A stretch of DNA of 64,000 nucleotides from Salinicola halophyticus (GTDB lineage Bacteria; Pseudomonadota; Gammaproteobacteria; Pseudomonadales; Halomonadaceae), in assembly GCF_003206695.1 (NCBI RefSeq), contig NZ_PZJN01000003.1, forward strand, positions 52,978 to 116,977, read 5' to 3'. Position numbers and translations under genes: made by a program. Each line of letters begins with the position of its first letter. Positions within the stretch are counted from its first letter, which is position 1. Positions 63,077-64,000 of this stretch are shown piece by piece. The notes beneath the pieces were generated by a model. It had not been told where the DNA came from and did not search any database. It worked only from the letters and a program-made list of their open reading frames with translations.

Positions 63077-64000
63077 ATGGCAGAAATTCGCCTCGAACAG
63101 CTGGCGCACAGCTACCATAGCGCCCCTTCGCAACCCCGCGATTACGCACTCCGGCCGATAGACCACGTCTGGGAGCAAGGGGGCGCCTACGCCTTACTGG
63201 GCCCCTCGGGCTGCGGCAAGAGCACGCTGCTCAACATCATCTCCGGTCTGTTGGCGCCCTCGGAAGGCCGCGTACTTTACGACGGCAAGTCGGTCAACGA
63301 TCTCAGTCCGCAGGATCGCAATATCGCCCAGGTTTTCCAGTTCCCGGTGGTCTACGACACCATGACCGTTCACCAGAACCTGGCGTTTCCACTGCGCAAT
63401 CAGGGACAGCCACGCGAGCGCATCGATGCCCGAGTGAGAGAGGTGGCCGAGGCGCTGGAGATCGAGCCGCTGCTGAACCGAAAGGCGAAGAACCTGACGG
63501 CGGACGAGAAGCAGAAGGTGTCGATGGGACGCGGCCTGGTGCGTGACGACGTGGCGGCGATCCTGTTCGATGAGCCGTTGACGGTGATCGATCCCCAGCT
63601 CAAGTGGCGGCTGAGGCGCAAGCTCAAGGAGATCCACCAGCGCTTCAACGTGACGATGGTTTACGTTACCCACGACCAGCTCGAGGCGTCCACCTTCGCC
63701 GACAAGATCGCGGTGATGTACGAAGGCCAGATCGTCCAGTTCGGCACGCCGCGAGAGCTGTTCGAGAACCCGCAGCATACCTTCGTCGGCTACTTCATCG
63801 GCAGCCCCGGTATGAATCTGCTGGATGTCGCCCTGGGCGAGACGGGTATCGAGTTCGACGGGCGAACGCTGGCGGTGGCCGACGCGATCGTCGCCCAGCT
63901 CCGGCAGCGCGAAGGCGAGCGCCTGCAGCTCGGCATCCGGCCGGAATTCGTGCAGCTGGTGGCGCCGGAGAATGCGGTACTGCACGGGTATGTCGATCTG
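63077..64000 (+). CDS. glpT: Glycerol ABC transporter ATPase GlpT-like (partial, runs off window)
   Basis: The first 308 codons of a second ATPase, starting with ATG directly after the glpS stop; the 3' end lies beyond 64000. Walker A is G-P-S-G-C-G-K-S (42-49), Walker B L-F-D-E-P (Asp165/Glu166) and the switch His199 is present (V-T-H-D-Q). The signature motif is degenerate: L-T-A-D-E (140-144) instead of L-S-G-G-Q. It complements GlpS, which has the signature but no switch His. This glpT is the ABC subunit, not the MFS glycerol-3-phosphate antiporter of the same name. Confidence 0.83.
   Translation, partial: MAEIRLEQLAHSYHSAPSQPRDYALRPIDHVWEQGGAYALLGPSGCGKSTLLNIISGLLAPSEGRVLYDGKSVNDLSPQDRNIAQVFQFPVVYDTMTVHQNLAFPLRNQGQPRERIDARVREVAEALEIEPLLNRKAKNLTADEKQKVSMGRGLVRDDVAAILFDEPLTVIDPQLKWRLRRKLKEIHQRFNVTMVYVTHDQLEASTFADKIAVMYEGQIVQFGTPRELFENPQHTFVGYFIGSPGMNLLDVALGETGIEFDGRTLAVADAIVAQLRQREGERLQLGIRPEFVQLVAPENAVLHGYVDL

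Overview
The window looks like chromosomal DNA of a halophilic gammaproteobacterium, most likely a member of the Halomonadaceae (Halomonas, Salinicola or Kushneria type). The reasons are the high G+C content, the many acidic protein tails, and gene neighbourhoods shared with pseudomonads (metG, nth, apbC and dcd close together; purN-purM next to hda). The genus is inferred from recall, not from a search. There is no prophage, insertion sequence, CRISPR array, rRNA gene or obvious genomic island. Genes are densely packed, with many ATGA-type stop/start overlaps.

Layout. 44-4544 (minus): a YajG-like lipoprotein, then the sulfate importer operon sbp-cysT-cysW-cysA with its promoter near 4631. 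4694-7763 (minus): an MFS transporter and a secreted gamma-glutamyltransferase. 7966-13934 (plus): rpe, a GIY-YIG protein, a ParA-like ATPase, a FAN1-type VRR-NUC nuclease and an overlapping Fe-S helicase that carries its own RecB-like nuclease domain. 14133-17124 (minus): one-chain dihydroxyacetone kinase and NDH-2. 17450-20591 (plus): gph, a previously unmarked trp leader peptide with attenuator, trpE, and a VTT membrane protein. 20655-25728: argF, monothiol glutaredoxin, RNase T, argG, HlyU-family protein and a GST. 25848-30338: a DUF1161 protein, then nth, a stand-alone RnfB and metG on the minus strand. 30555-37437 (plus): small membrane and secreted proteins, an AEC carrier, DNA polymerase II, a lipoprotein, a GST, luxS and a TerB-like protein. 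37640-43609: apbC, dcd, an aldo/keto reductase, purN/purM, and a small membrane protein fused by overlap to hda.

43664-53646 is a sugar region: a LysR regulator diverges from an exported aldose epimerase, an araFGH-type ABC importer, a GntP-family permease and an IlvD/EDD-family aldonate dehydratase. ATTGGC motifs recur before three of these transcription units. 53682-58248 holds yjbQ, an alcohol dehydrogenase, fumC and a membrane-anchored endonuclease/phosphatase-fold protein.

58344-64000 is a glycerol region: glpD, a GlpR operator, glpR, two tRNA-Val(GAC) genes, and the start of a GlpST-type ABC importer that runs off the window. With the kinase at 14133 this covers glycerol entry, glycerol-3-phosphate oxidation and dihydroxyacetone phosphorylation.

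Beyond ordinary genes, the most notable signals are: the trp leader; the FAN1-helicase-nuclease pair; an RnfB without the rest of Rnf; a terminator-bounded RNA of about 100 nt ahead of argF; a 126-bp imperfect palindrome after dcd; several hairpin clusters; and six separate short tandem repeats (12-18 bp units) in intergenic DNA, two of which reach into the stop codon of the neighbouring gene.
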